From: SIG459 sp045638085
GTDB taxonomy: Bacteria > Bacillota > Clostridia > Oscillospirales > Oscillospiraceae
Length of the DNA: 10,270 bases
Assembly (NCBI GenBank): GCA_045638085.1
Contig: JAZUAQ010000169.1
Coordinates: forward strand, 1 to 10,270
Direction: 5' to 3'
Shown: piece by piece, positions 4,720-10,270 of the stretch
Layout: each line of letters begins with the position of its first letter
Numbering within the stretch: position 1 is the stretch's first letter
Made by a program: the position numbers and the translations under genes
Notes under the pieces: generated by a model
The model's database searches: none
Told to the model about the DNA's origin: nothing
The model's input: the letters and a program-made list of their open reading frames with translations, nothing else

Positions 4720-5157
4720 ATGCAGGAAAGATTTGAAACATTTACCGTTTTGATTAACAGAATCAGTCGTAACATTCGAAAAATCAAGAATCAGGAAATG
4801 CCAGAATATAATTTGAGAAGCGCCCACGTATCATGCCTCTATTATATTTACACCTTAAAAGGTGCAACCGCGACTGATCTTTGCGAACGTTGCGAAGAAG
4901 ACAAGGCAACCATTTCACGCGCATTGGATTACCTGGACAGAAACGGATATATCACCCGCGAAGTTGAAAGTTCAAAAAGATACAAAAGTCCTTTATTGCT
5001 GACGGATAAAGGGCTTGAAGTCGGCAAAAAGATTGCTGATAAAATCGACAGTGTTCTTGATGCGATCAGCGGCGGTCTCACAGAGGAGGAAAGGATAGCA
5101 TTTTATCGCAGTCTTTCCATTATCAGCGAAAGTTTGAATACCGTTTCCAAAAACTAA
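4720..5157 (+). CDS. MarR-family winged-helix transcriptional regulator
   Basis: MarR proteins are dimeric winged-helix repressors that release DNA when they bind small ligands. The 145-residue product has the family's usual length: an N-terminal dimerisation helix, then LYYIYTLKGATATDLCERCE (about 44-63), the recognition region EDKATISRALDYLDRNGYIT (about 64-83), the wing with SSKRYKSPLLLTDKG (about 87-101), and a C-terminal helix. The ATG follows GGAGG (4708-4712) by 7 nt; an upstream in-frame ATG at 4648 would overlap the promoter and is rejected. Two palindromes at the promoter are likely its own operators. The stop codon overlaps the ribosome site of degV, so the two are co-transcribed. 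The ligand may be fatty-acid-related given the DegV partner, by analogy with FabT; this is inference. Confidence 0.9.
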   Translation: MQERFETFTVLINRISRNIRKIKNQEMPEYNLRSAHVSCLYYIYTLKGATATDLCERCEEDKATISRALDYLDRNGYITREVESSKRYKSPLLLTDKGLEVGKKIADKIDSVLDAISGGLTEEERIAFYRSLSIISESLNTVSKN

Positions 5158-5170
5158 GGAGTGCAAATTT

Positions 5171-6010
5171 ATGAAAACAAGAATCATCGTGGACTCCACA
5201 GCAGATTTAACGCCTCAGTTCAAGGAAAGAGTGCACATTGTCCCTCTCACCGTGAATTTTGACACCGAAGAATTTATTGACGGCGTTACCATTGATCACA
5301 AAACATTCTACGAAAAGCTTGTGGAATGCGACGTGCTTCCCACCACAAGTCAGGCAACACCGGATGCATTTATGCAGGAATTCGAAAAGGCAAAAGCCGC
5401 CGGCGAGGAGGCGCTTGTGATCACCGTTGCCTCTGCTTTTTCCGGCACATATCAAAGCGCTATGATCGCTGCTGCAGACTATGAAAATATCCATGTTGTG
5501 GACAGCGCCAGCGTTGCTATGGGCAGCGGCATTCTGACCGAGCTGGCATGCCGCCTGTTGGACCAGGGAAAGTGCGCAGCGGAAATTGCGGCAATTTTGG
5601 AAGAAGAAAAGAAAAAGCTTGTGATCGTAGCACTGGTAGACACTCTGGAATACCTGAAAAAAGGCGGCAGAATATCGAAAACCCTCGCCATTGCGGGAGC
5701 AGTTCTCAATATCAAACCCGTGCTGTCCGTGGTGGACGGCGAGATCCATATGCTCGGAAAAGCACGCGGCTCAAAAATGGGCAACAATTTGCTTGTTCAG
5801 GAAATTGACAAGGCCGGCGGCATTGACTTCAGCAAACCTGTTTTGCTGGGTTATACCGGCATTTCCGATGCGCTGCTGCAAAAATACATAGCAGACAGTC
5901 GATATATTTGGGAAGGAAATCTTCCCGAGGTTCGCTACACAGCTGTGGGAAGTGTCATAGGCACACATGCAGGTCCCGGGGCTGTGGCAGTGGCATTTTT
6001 CAAAAACTGA
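5171..6010 (+). CDS. DegV family fatty-acid-binding protein
   Basis: DegV/FakB proteins bind a fatty acid and, where the kinase FakA is present, present it for phosphorylation so exogenous fatty acids can enter phospholipid synthesis. The 279-residue product has the family length and landmarks: IVDSTADLTP (about 5-14), TTSQATPDAF (about 58-67), ASAFSGTYQSA (about 87-97), VVDSASVAMGSG (about 109-120), LEYLKKGGRISK, LNIKPVLSVVDGE and C-terminal THAGPGAVAVAFF. ATG 5171 is preceded by AAGGAG (5156-5161), which overlaps the marR stop; the gap between the genes is 13 nt. Control is probably by the upstream MarR. No fakA is in the window, so a role in fatty-acid activation is not shown here. Family assignment is firm. 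Confidence 0.93.
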   Translation: MKTRIIVDSTADLTPQFKERVHIVPLTVNFDTEEFIDGVTIDHKTFYEKLVECDVLPTTSQATPDAFMQEFEKAKAAGEEALVITVASAFSGTYQSAMIAAADYENIHVVDSASVAMGSGILTELACRLLDQGKCAAEIAAILEEEKKKLVIVALVDTLEYLKKGGRISKTLAIAGAVLNIKPVLSVVDGEIHMLGKARGSKMGNNLLVQEIDKAGGIDFSKPVLLGYTGISDALLQKYIADSRYIWEGNLPEVRYTAVGSVIGTHAGPGAVAVAFFKN

Positions 6011-6029
6011 TTGAAGAGATTATAATTTT

Positions 6030-6069
6030 ATGAGCGCAGGGGCGAACCGAGTGTCGCCCCTGCGCTCAT
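6030..6069. terminator. long GC-rich hairpin between convergent degV and GNAT genes
   Basis: A perfect 16-bp stem (6030-6045 with 6054-6069; arms built on GAGCGCAGGGGCGA) encloses an 8-nt loop. It lies 19 nt after the degV stop and one base before the last base of the convergent GNAT gene. Flanking T-runs are short on both strands (TTTC on plus), so it may be a bidirectional terminator or a dispersed palindromic repeat. Confidence 0.6.
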
Positions 6070-6070
6070 T

Positions 6071-6601
6071 TCAAAGTATTTTCCCACTCTTTGCGGTGAG
6101 GTGATACAAAAAACTGCAAATCTCCCTCTCCGCTCCCTGATAATTGCCTGAACCTTCATACACCCTGACGAAGCCGCATCGCTCCAGAACCTTGACGGAA
6201 GCTATGTTTTCCGCAAGGCAGGTGCCGTGTATACTACTTATTCCCAGCGCAGGCATAATATGGGGCAAGAAGGCCTTCACCGCCTCTTTTGCATATCCCT
6301 GTCCGGTGTGGCTTTTTATGACATGGCAACCTATTTCCCATTTTCCTTCGTCCTGAGGGACTGCCTGAATATAGCCGATATAGCTGCCGTTTTTCAGCAA
6401 AAGGGGATAAACCAGAGGCCCCTCTCCCCTTTCATATACCGATATCAGAAAAGAAAGAGTTTCTTCCGCTTCTTCCACGGTTTCAAAAACCTCGTCAGGC
6501 ACAAAGCGGCGGGTATCCTCGTCCAGTGAACCAATATGGACAGCCTCAGCCATGTCCATAGTGAACTTTGTGATAATCAGTCTGTTAGTTTCAATATGCA
6601 T
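6071..6601 (-). CDS. GNAT family N-acetyltransferase (RimJ/RimL-like)
   Basis: GNAT enzymes transfer an acetyl group from acetyl-CoA to an amine. The 176-residue product fits the Acetyltransf_3 type: it opens with ETNRLIITKF, has a mid-region strand SYIGYIQAVP (about 78-87), the acetyl-CoA motif A segment GCHVIKSHTGQGYAKEAVKAF with Q-x-x-G-x-G/A-like HTGQGYA (about 94-115), and the C-terminal LAENIASVKVLERCGFVRV (about 130-148). The substrate cannot be told. The open frame extends 79 codons upstream through the crp gene in another frame, but ATG 6601 begins the domain and lies 7 nt after the crp stop. AAGGAG (6620-6615) is 13 nt upstream, inside the crp 3' end, suggesting translational coupling and a two-gene operon. 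Confidence 0.88.
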   Translation of the reverse strand: MHIETNRLIITKFTMDMAEAVHIGSLDEDTRRFVPDEVFETVEEAEETLSFLISVYERGEGPLVYPLLLKNGSYIGYIQAVPQDEGKWEIGCHVIKSHTGQGYAKEAVKAFLPHIMPALGISSIHGTCLAENIASVKVLERCGFVRVYEGSGNYQGAEREICSFLYHLTAKSGKIL

Positions 6602-6608
6602 GACCGGC

Positions 6609-7280
6609 TCACATCTCCTTATGCAGCAGCTTGAAATTATTTTTGTTATACTCCAAAAGACCTTCCCCACGCATTTTTGAAAGCTCGGCAGACATTGCGC
6701 TGCGGTCAACGGAGAGAAAGTCCGCAAGCTGCTGGCGGTTGAAGGGTATTGAAAATTCGCCCGAAGCTTGCCGCTTGGCCTCCTCGGAAAGATAGGAGAT
6801 GAGCTTTTCTCTTGTGCTGCGCTGGGACATATGTCCAAGTTTCTGCACCAGCTTGCGATTTTTCTCAGAAATTGCGAAAAACAGATTCTGCACCACCAAA
6901 GCGTGGAAACGGCAGGCAGACGGGCAGGTGGTAAGCACGCGCTTCACATCAAAGAAAATAAGCGTACTGTCCTCAACAGCTACCGCATCGTTGAGCATAG
7001 CTCCGCTGTCGGGGGCAGCATAGGCCTCGCCAAACATCTCACCCACAGAAACAGCCGATATAATACTTCGGTTTCCCCAATAGTCATCGTTGCGGATATG
7101 GAGCTTGCCCTCCGCCAAAACCGCGATGGCATCGGAACGCTCACCCTGACGAAAAACATACTCTCCGCTTTTATAGCTTTGCGCTCTTGCACCGAGGCAG
7201 GAGAGCATGGGTTCTATTTCCTCCTCCCCAACTCCCGCAAACAGCCTTGTCCTTTTAAGAATGGATATATATTTCTTCAT
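6609..7280 (-). CDS. Crp/Fnr family transcriptional regulator
   Basis: Crp/Fnr regulators are dimers that sense an effector through a cyclic-nucleotide-binding-like domain and bind DNA through a C-terminal helix-turn-helix. The 223-residue product has both: LFAGVGEEEIEPML, YKSGEYVFRQGERSDAIAVL and VSVGEMFGEAYA in the N-terminal barrel (about 13-90), a long dimerisation helix, then REKLISYLSEEAKRQ and IPFNRQQLADFLSVDRSAMS (about 178-197) as the Crp-type HTH. There is no N-terminal Cys cluster, so it is not an Fe-S Fnr. Members paired with this ferredoxin type in clostridia are often HcpR-like (nitric oxide or redox response); that is an inference from context. It precedes the GNAT gene and is divergent from the ferredoxin gene. 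ATG 7280 has GGAAAG 9 nt upstream, a modest ribosome site. Confidence 0.9.
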   Translation of the reverse strand: MKKYISILKRTRLFAGVGEEEIEPMLSCLGARAQSYKSGEYVFRQGERSDAIAVLAEGKLHIRNDDYWGNRSIISAVSVGEMFGEAYAAPDSGAMLNDAVAVEDSTLIFFDVKRVLTTCPSACRFHALVVQNLFFAISEKNRKLVQKLGHMSQRSTREKLISYLSEEAKRQASGEFSIPFNRQQLADFLSVDRSAMSAELSKMRGEGLLEYNKNNFKLLHKEM

Positions 7281-7295
7281 AAGTCAACTCTTTCC

Positions 7296-7309
7296 GTTGT
7301 AAAAACACC
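7296..7309. promoter_or_regulatory. candidate Crp/Fnr operator
   Basis: GTTGT-AAAA-ACACC is an imperfect palindrome (four of five positions). Its centre is 41.5 nt before the start site predicted from TATAAT at 7332-7337, the classic position for class II Crp/Fnr activation, and the ferredoxin promoter has no recognisable -35. The palindrome is short and the evidence is positional. Confidence 0.35.
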
Positions 7310-7324
7310 CGACTTGTTTTATTT

Positions 7325-7353
7325 ATTGTACTATAATAAGAATATCCAAGCAA
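7325..7353 (-). promoter_or_regulatory. candidate promoter of the crp gene
   Basis: On the minus strand TTGCTT (7353-7348), a 17-nt spacer and TACAAT (7330-7325) overlap the divergent ferredoxin promoter. The candidate operator at 7296-7309 would lie just downstream of its start, allowing autorepression. Confidence 0.4.
7332..7337 (+). promoter_or_regulatory. -10 element of the ferredoxin gene
   Basis: A perfect TATAAT, but the sequence 17 nt upstream (CCGACT) does not resemble a -35. This suggests an activator-dependent promoter. Confidence 0.5.
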
Positions 7354-7368
7354 GGGAGGTTTGAAAAC

Positions 7369-8061
7369 ATGATAAGAAAAATAATAAAAATAGATGAAGA
7401 AAAGTGCAACGGCTGCGGAGCATGTGCCGCCGCCTGCCACGAGGGCGCAATCGAAATGGTGAACGGCAAGGCAAAGCTCAGCCGCGAGGACTATTGCGAC
7501 GGTCTCGGCGACTGTCTTCCCGCCTGCCCCACCAACGCCATCAGCTTTGAGGAGAGAGAGGCTCCCGCCTATAATGAGGCTGCTGTCCTCGCGGCCAAGA
7601 AAGCTGTCTCCCCCCTGCCCTGCGGCTGCCCCGGCAGTAACTCGAAAAGCATACTCCGGCAAACCTGCGACGCTCCTCAGCCCGCAGCTCCAATCAGCAG
7701 CCGTCTCGCCCAGTGGCCCGTTCAGATAAAGCTTGCTCCCGTGAATGCTCCTTATTTTGACGGCGCAAATCTGCTTGTGGCCGCAGACTGCACCGCCTAT
7801 GCCTACGGAAACTTCCATAATGAGTTTATGAAAAACCGCATAACTCTTGTGGGCTGCCCCAAGCTGGACAGCGTGGATTATTCCGAAAAACTTACGGCGA
7901 TTATCGCGGGAAACAACATTAAAAGCGTCACCGTTGTGCGCATGGAAGTTCCCTGCTGCGGAGGCATTGAGCACGCCGTGAAGCAGGCGCTTATGAGAAG
8001 CGGAAAATTCATCCCCTGGCGAATAGTCACCATATCCACGGACGGAAGAATATTGGATTAA
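7369..8061 (+). CDS. 4Fe-4S ferredoxin-domain protein with conserved C-terminal domain
   Basis: The N-terminus is a bacterial ferredoxin domain that should carry electrons in the cytoplasm. Cluster 1 is C13-x2-C16-x2-C19-x3-C23. The second site, CDGLGDCLPACP, has Cys 43, 49 and 53 but Leu at the expected second Cys, so it has three Cys ligands. A linker with CGCPGS leads to a C-terminal domain (about 110-230) with LAQWPVQIKLAPVNAPYF, ADCTAYAYGNFH, VGCPKLD and VPCCGG; I know this architecture from uncharacterised anaerobe proteins near Crp/Fnr regulators and hcp. ATG 7369 is preceded by GGGAGG with 9 nt spacing. It is a single-gene unit ending in a strong terminator and divergent from crp. A redox role is likely; the exact partner is unknown. 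Confidence 0.9.
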   Translation: MIRKIIKIDEEKCNGCGACAAACHEGAIEMVNGKAKLSREDYCDGLGDCLPACPTNAISFEEREAPAYNEAAVLAAKKAVSPLPCGCPGSNSKSILRQTCDAPQPAAPISSRLAQWPVQIKLAPVNAPYFDGANLLVAADCTAYAYGNFHNEFMKNRITLVGCPKLDSVDYSEKLTAIIAGNNIKSVTVVRMEVPCCGGIEHAVKQALMRSGKFIPWRIVTISTDGRILD

Positions 8062-8104
8062 AAAAGAGCTTGCCCTTAGGCCATCTAAGGGCAAGCTCTT
8101 TTTT
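8060..8104 (+). terminator. terminator of the ferredoxin gene
   Basis: A perfect 20-bp stem (8060-8079 with 8085-8104, core GAGCTTGCCCTTAG) has a 5-nt loop. The last six bases of the stem are the T-run, and it starts within the stop codon. The A-rich 5' side would let it work on both strands. Confidence 0.9.
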
Positions 8105-8121
8105 ATGTCGTTTCATTTTTA

Positions 8122-8151
8122 TTGCCTTAAACATACATAATGTGATATAAT
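8122..8151 (+). promoter_or_regulatory. promoter of murT-gatD
   Basis: Extended -10 TGATATAAT (8143-8151) with TTGCCT (8122-8127) 18 nt before the -10 hexamer. The start near 8158 leaves a leader of about 36 nt before the ATG at 8194 and rules out an in-frame TTG at 8158 as start codon. Confidence 0.65.
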
Positions 8152-8193
8152 TATTATTTGGAAAACCAAATACTTTTTGTTCAGGATGATTAT

Positions 8194-9561
8194 ATGAATA
8201 TTAAAGTTCCCATTGCTATATTGGCTTGCCGCGGCGTGCGCCTTCTCGCCCGCATTCTCCACAAGGGCGGCACGGCAAAGCCCGGTCAAATTGCCCTCAG
8301 AATATGCCCCAACCTTCTCAGCATTCTCTCCCGCGGAGTAAAAACCGTGGTTATAACCGGTACCAACGGCAAGACCACCACCGCTCGAATGGTTGAGCAG
8401 GCCTTTGCCGATGCAGGGCTTGACTACATTGCCAACCGCTCCGGCGCCAACCTCATCAGCGGCATCACCACCGAATTTGCCCTCAAGAGCAGCATTTTCG
8501 GCAAGTGCCGCTGCACCCACGCTGTTATTGAATGCGACGAGGCGGCCTGCCGCCGCACCCTTGGCCAGCTTAAGCCTCAGGCCGTTTTGATTACCAACCT
8601 TTTCCGCGATCAGGTTGACCGCTTCGGCGATGTGAGCGTGACGCTGCAGAATATCCGCGAGGGACTTGAAAAAGTTCCCGAAACCACTATCTGCATCAAC
8701 GCAGACTGCCCCCTCTGCTCCTCCCTTGCAAGCTTGCCCAATCCCCGTGTTTACTTCGGCTTTGATGAAGGCGCAGTCAGCAGCGCATCCACCGACGGCG
8801 GCGACGTTAAGCGCTGCCCCGAGTGCGGCGGCGAGCTTGAATACACTTACCGCACCCTCGGTCATCTGGGCGGCTGGATATGCTCCTGCGGGAAAAAGAG
8901 AGCTGACGCCGATGTTGCCGTCACTTCTCTTATTTCCTCAAGCGCTTCAAGCACCACGGTCAGCATCCGCGCCAATGGCGAAAGCAGCACCGTGAGCATC
9001 AACCTCCCCGCTCTTTACAATGTTTATAACGCTGCAGCCGCCACCTCTGCTTTGATTGGAGCCGGCTTTGAACCCGATGCCGCCTATAAAGCACTGGAAA
9101 GCTTCTCCTGCGGTTTCGGACGCATGGAAAGCCTTCCCATAGGCGCAAAGGGTGCACGAATGATGCTGGTGAAAAACCCCACCGGCTGCCAGCAGGTTAT
9201 TGACTTTATCTCCGACCTGGACGAGGAGATTGAACTTGTTATCTGCCTCAATGACCGCGCAGGCGACGGCACGGACATCTCCTGGATTTGGGAGACGGAT
9301 TTTGAGAAGCTCTCCAAGCTTGGGGATAAGCTCAGCTGCATAAGAGTTTCCGGAATCCGCTGGGCTGATATGGCCTTGCGCCTTAAGTATGCAGGCATCA
9401 GCGAGGATAAAATCGTATGTACCCCCGACTATGCCGCCCTCACCGCAGACATGGCAAAGGCCGAAAAGAGCATTTACATCATCCCCACCTACTCCGCAAT
9501 GCTTGAACTGAGAAGCCATATTGTCCGTCTCACCGGCGGCAGCGAATTCTGGGAGGGGTAA
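8194..9561 (+). CDS. murT: lipid II isoglutaminyl synthase, ligase subunit MurT
   Basis: MurT is the Mur-ligase-like subunit that, with GatD, uses ATP to amidate the alpha-carboxyl of D-Glu in lipid II at the cytoplasmic membrane face. The 455-residue product shows the ATP-binding P-loop TGTNGKTTT (about 55-63), the acidic VIECDEA block (about 111-117), TNLFRDQVDRFGD (about 134-146), a four-Cys zinc ribbon unique to MurT (C208, C211, C230, C232) and the C-terminal MurT domain with VKNPTGCQQVI (about 326-336) and LNDRAGDGTDISWIWETDF (about 352-370), the region that contributes an Asp to the amidation site. The start ATG 8194 has AGGA 7-8 nt upstream. gatD follows after 4 nt, with its ribosome site inside the murT 3' end, so the two form an operon. 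Confidence 0.95.
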   Translation: MNIKVPIAILACRGVRLLARILHKGGTAKPGQIALRICPNLLSILSRGVKTVVITGTNGKTTTARMVEQAFADAGLDYIANRSGANLISGITTEFALKSSIFGKCRCTHAVIECDEAACRRTLGQLKPQAVLITNLFRDQVDRFGDVSVTLQNIREGLEKVPETTICINADCPLCSSLASLPNPRVYFGFDEGAVSSASTDGGDVKRCPECGGELEYTYRTLGHLGGWICSCGKKRADADVAVTSLISSSASSTTVSIRANGESSTVSINLPALYNVYNAAAATSALIGAGFEPDAAYKALESFSCGFGRMESLPIGAKGARMMLVKNPTGCQQVIDFISDLDEEIELVICLNDRAGDGTDISWIWETDFEKLSKLGDKLSCIRVSGIRWADMALRLKYAGISEDKIVCTPDYAALTADMAKAEKSIYIIPTYSAMLELRSHIVRLTGGSEFWEG

Positions 9562-9565
9562 GACT

Positions 9566-10270
9566 ATGGAAATGAAAATATTTCATCTTTACCCTGATGT
9601 TTTCAACCTTTACGGCGACATCGGTAACATCACCTGCATCAAAAAGCGCCTTCAGTGGCGCGGTATAGACTGCTCCGTCACCGAAGTTCCTCTCGGAGTG
9701 AAGGCTGATTTCAGCGAGGCTGATCTCATCTTCATCGGCTCCGGCCGCGAGGAGGAGCAGAAAACCGTCCATGCCGACCTTCTTGAAAACAAGGCCGATG
9801 CTCTCCGCTCCGCAGCGGAAGCAGACACAGCAATCCTTGCAATCGGCGGCGGCTTTGAGCTTTTGGGCAAGTATATTGAGCTTTCTGACGGCAGCCGCCT
9901 TGAGCTTGCCGGTGTTTTGGATATGCATACCGTAGGCGGAAAGAGCCGCCACACCGGAAACTTCATGTTCTCCACCCCATTCGGCAAGCTTGTTGCCTTT
10001 GAAAACCACAGCGGCAGCACCTATCTGGGCGAAGGCCTTGAGAGTCTTGGCAAAATCGAGCTTGGCTACGGCAACAACGGTCAGGGCGAAGAAGGCGCAA
10101 GATGGAAGAATGTTTTCGGTTCCTACGGCCACGGCTCTCTCCTTCCCAAGAACCCCGCCCTCTGCGATGCAATTGTCAAGGCTGCCCTCTCCCGCCGATA
10201 TGCGGAAGTGGAGCTTAGCCCCCTTGATGACAGCGCAGAGCAGACCGCCCACGAGTATATGGTAAAGAGG
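9566..10270 (+). CDS. gatD: lipid II isoglutaminyl synthase, GatD-type subunit lacking the catalytic Cys (partial)
   Basis: GatD is the class I glutamine amidotransferase partner of MurT; it hydrolyses glutamine and passes ammonia to the ligase. 235 residues are present; the S. aureus protein has about 243, so only the extreme C-terminus is cut. Family blocks are clear: LYPDVFNLYGDIGNI (about 8-22), IFIGSGREEEQ (about 55-65), HTVGGKSRHTGNF, FENHSG and HGSLLPKNP. The nucleophile elbow reads AIGGGFELLG where AICGGFQLLG-type sequence is expected: codon GGC (9845-9847) puts Gly at residue 94, the position of S. aureus Cys94, and Glu replaces Gln at 98. Arg128 and His189 fall on the known functional positions. 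No other Cys is near. As read, it should not hydrolyse glutamine by the usual route. GGGAGGGG (9551-9558) is the ribosome site. Confidence 0.92.
   Translation, partial: MEMKIFHLYPDVFNLYGDIGNITCIKKRLQWRGIDCSVTEVPLGVKADFSEADLIFIGSGREEEQKTVHADLLENKADALRSAAEADTAILAIGGGFELLGKYIELSDGSRLELAGVLDMHTVGGKSRHTGNFMFSTPFGKLVAFENHSGSTYLGEGLESLGKIELGYGNNGQGEEGARWKNVFGSYGHGSLLPKNPALCDAIVKAALSRRYAEVELSPLDDSAEQTAHEYMVKR

Noticed and set aside
6602..6838. N-terminal extension of the GNAT frame into crp
   Set aside because: The extension translates the crp coding region in another frame; the GNAT domain begins at ATG 6601, 7 nt after the crp stop.
7255..8094. Minus-strand frame over the ferredoxin gene
   Set aside because: Antisense to a Cys-rich ferredoxin protein with a strong ribosome site; the product has no coherent domain and would overlap the crp promoter.
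8158..8193. TTG start extending MurT by 12 residues
   Set aside because: The predicted transcription start is at about 8158, so no ribosome site would exist; ATG 8194 has AGGA upstream and matches MurT N-termini.
8119..8865. Minus-strand frame over murT (Ala/Gly-rich)
   Set aside because: Low-complexity product antisense to MurT P-loop and zinc-ribbon regions; no ribosome site or recognisable motif.
9530..10252. Long minus-strand open frame over gatD
   Set aside because: It is antisense to a clear GatD with family motifs across its length; in this GC-rich coding region antisense frames stay open by codon bias.

Overview
The window reads as chromosome from a spore-forming, anaerobic Clostridia-type Firmicute. 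The host call rests on spoVAC, a MurI with the ACGTVSS motif that I associate from memory with Oscillospiraceae/Ruminococcaceae-like clostridia, MurT/GatD, a DegV protein, a Crp/Fnr regulator paired with a ferredoxin, and AGGAGG-like ribosome sites with some GTG starts. No rRNA, tRNA, CRISPR array or intact transposase is visible.

Layout. 1-443 (-): 5' part of glutamate racemase (murI), running off the left edge. 593-1006 (+): small acidic protein of unknown function. 1051-1494 (+): spoVAC, apparently driven by a sigma-G-type promoter buried in the terminator of the preceding gene. 1495-4540: by eye more AT-rich, holding three orphan genes (1517-1990 -, 2331-3182 +, 3476-4534 -), each bounded by hairpin terminators. 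Between them lie two truncated copies of the 3' end of a spoVAC gene (2103-2222 and 3324-3443), each preceded by the same pair of GTCCTA boxes. This looks like a cassette hotspot or the scar of repeated element insertion beside spoVAC. 4646-6010 (+): marR-degV operon with two palindromic operators over its promoter. 6071-7280 (-): Crp/Fnr-type regulator followed closely by a GNAT acetyltransferase. 7369-8061 (+): divergently transcribed ferredoxin-fusion protein. 8194-10270 (+): murT-gatD, with gatD running off the right edge some eight codons short of its usual length.

How the genes fit together. murI supplies D-glutamate for peptidoglycan, and MurT/GatD normally amidates the D-Glu of lipid II. 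Here GatD has glycine at residue 94, where the Staphylococcus aureus enzyme has its catalytic cysteine, while the arginine at 128 and histidine at 189 are kept. This is the most striking single observation. The marR-degV unit looks like a self-regulated fatty-acid-binding module. The crp/ferredoxin pair resembles the redox or nitrosative-stress modules often found near hcp, but no hcp is in view.

The candidates for something undescribed are the spoVAC-tail cassette region with its orphan genes, the GatD lacking its nucleophile, and the compact terminator/promoter/ribosome-site overlap upstream of spoVAC.
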